25,035 nt of DNA from JBBRMY01 sp038230595 (GTDB lineage Bacteria; Bacteroidota; Ignavibacteria; Tepidaquicellales; Tepidaquicellaceae). Shown in pieces: positions 24,953-25,035 of this stretch. The stretch lies in assembly GCA_038230595.1 (NCBI GenBank), contig JBBRMY010000023.1:1-25035 (forward strand). The letters run 5' to 3'. Made by a program: the position numbers and the translations under genes. Below the pieces are notes generated by a model. The model ran no database searches, had not been told where the DNA came from, and was given only the letters and a program-made list of their open reading frames with translations. The first letter of the stretch is position 1. Every line of letters begins with the position of its first letter.

Positions 24953-25035
24953 ATGTCACTATTAGAAAACATAAAATTAGCTTTTAACACATTACGGGGC
25001 AATAAGCTTCGGGCAGGATTAACTCTGCTGGGAAT
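24953..25035 (+). CDS. Second MacB-type permease, N-terminal fragment (cut by window edge)
   Basis: An ATG at 24953 opens a frame of 27 codons that runs to the window end and reads M-S-L-L-E-N-I-K-L-A, then FNTLRGNKLRAGLTLLG. This is the opening of a MacB/FtsX-type permease, equivalent to ESFLIAIQAIMANKLRSVLAALG in the gene before it. It lies 47 bp downstream of the first permease and behind a possible hairpin. A tandem second permease suggests either a heterodimeric pump or a second pump sharing the ATPase. The rest of the gene is outside the window. Confidence 0.8.
   Translation, partial: MSLLENIKLAFNTLRGNKLRAGLTLLG

Overview
The window most likely comes from a bacterium of the Bacteroidota/Chlorobi/Ignavibacteria group. 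Two secreted proteins end in an 80-residue type IX secretion sorting domain with the N-[YF]-P-N-P-F-N-P-T-T-K-I-N-F signature. The coding sequence is AT-rich, most start codons follow A-rich leaders with no clear Shine-Dalgarno, and the intergenic gaps carry several kinds of palindromic repeat. The phylum is an inference, since there is no rRNA here to settle it.

Layout. Positions 1-3717 lie on the minus strand and are read fabD, a DUF3109 cysteine-rich protein, fabG, a small lipoprotein, then the start of methylmalonyl-CoA mutase, which runs off the left edge. A 47-bp tandem palindromic array sits between the DUF3109 gene and fabG, and a palindromic element sits between fabG and the lipoprotein. 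Positions 3973-6918 encode a large secreted lysyl-endopeptidase-like serine protease, followed by two strong hairpin terminators and a nested inverted-repeat element. Next on the plus strand are cysS, acs (acetyl-CoA synthetase) and a secreted Cu/Zn superoxide dismutase. Convergent to these are a secreted beta-helix protein and an ECF-type sigma factor with a cysteine-containing tail. From 14303 a plus-strand cluster carries thiolase, pgsA, pgpA and cinA. It meets a convergent pair, a QueD/PTPS-family gene and a SpoU-family RNA methyltransferase. A Phd/YefM-RelE/ParE toxin-antitoxin pair follows. The window ends in an efflux operon: a TolC-like outer membrane protein, an HlyD/MacA-like adaptor, a MacB-type ATPase, a MacB-type permease and the first 27 codons of a second permease.

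How the genes fit together. Acs, thiolase, FabD/FabG and methylmalonyl-CoA mutase are central acyl-CoA and fatty-acid enzymes, and PgsA/PgpA make phosphatidylglycerol. The protease and the beta-helix protein are probable type IX cargo. The secreted superoxide dismutase implies exposure to oxygen. The TolC-adaptor-ATPase-permease set is a complete tripartite ABC exporter.

Most of the window is ordinary core genome. The least explained items are the 47-bp palindromic array next to fabG, the composite inverted-repeat element at 7103-7227, the placement of DUF3109 between two fatty-acid genes, and the cysteine-bearing tail of the sigma factor. I see no tRNA, rRNA, true CRISPR, insertion sequence or prophage gene.
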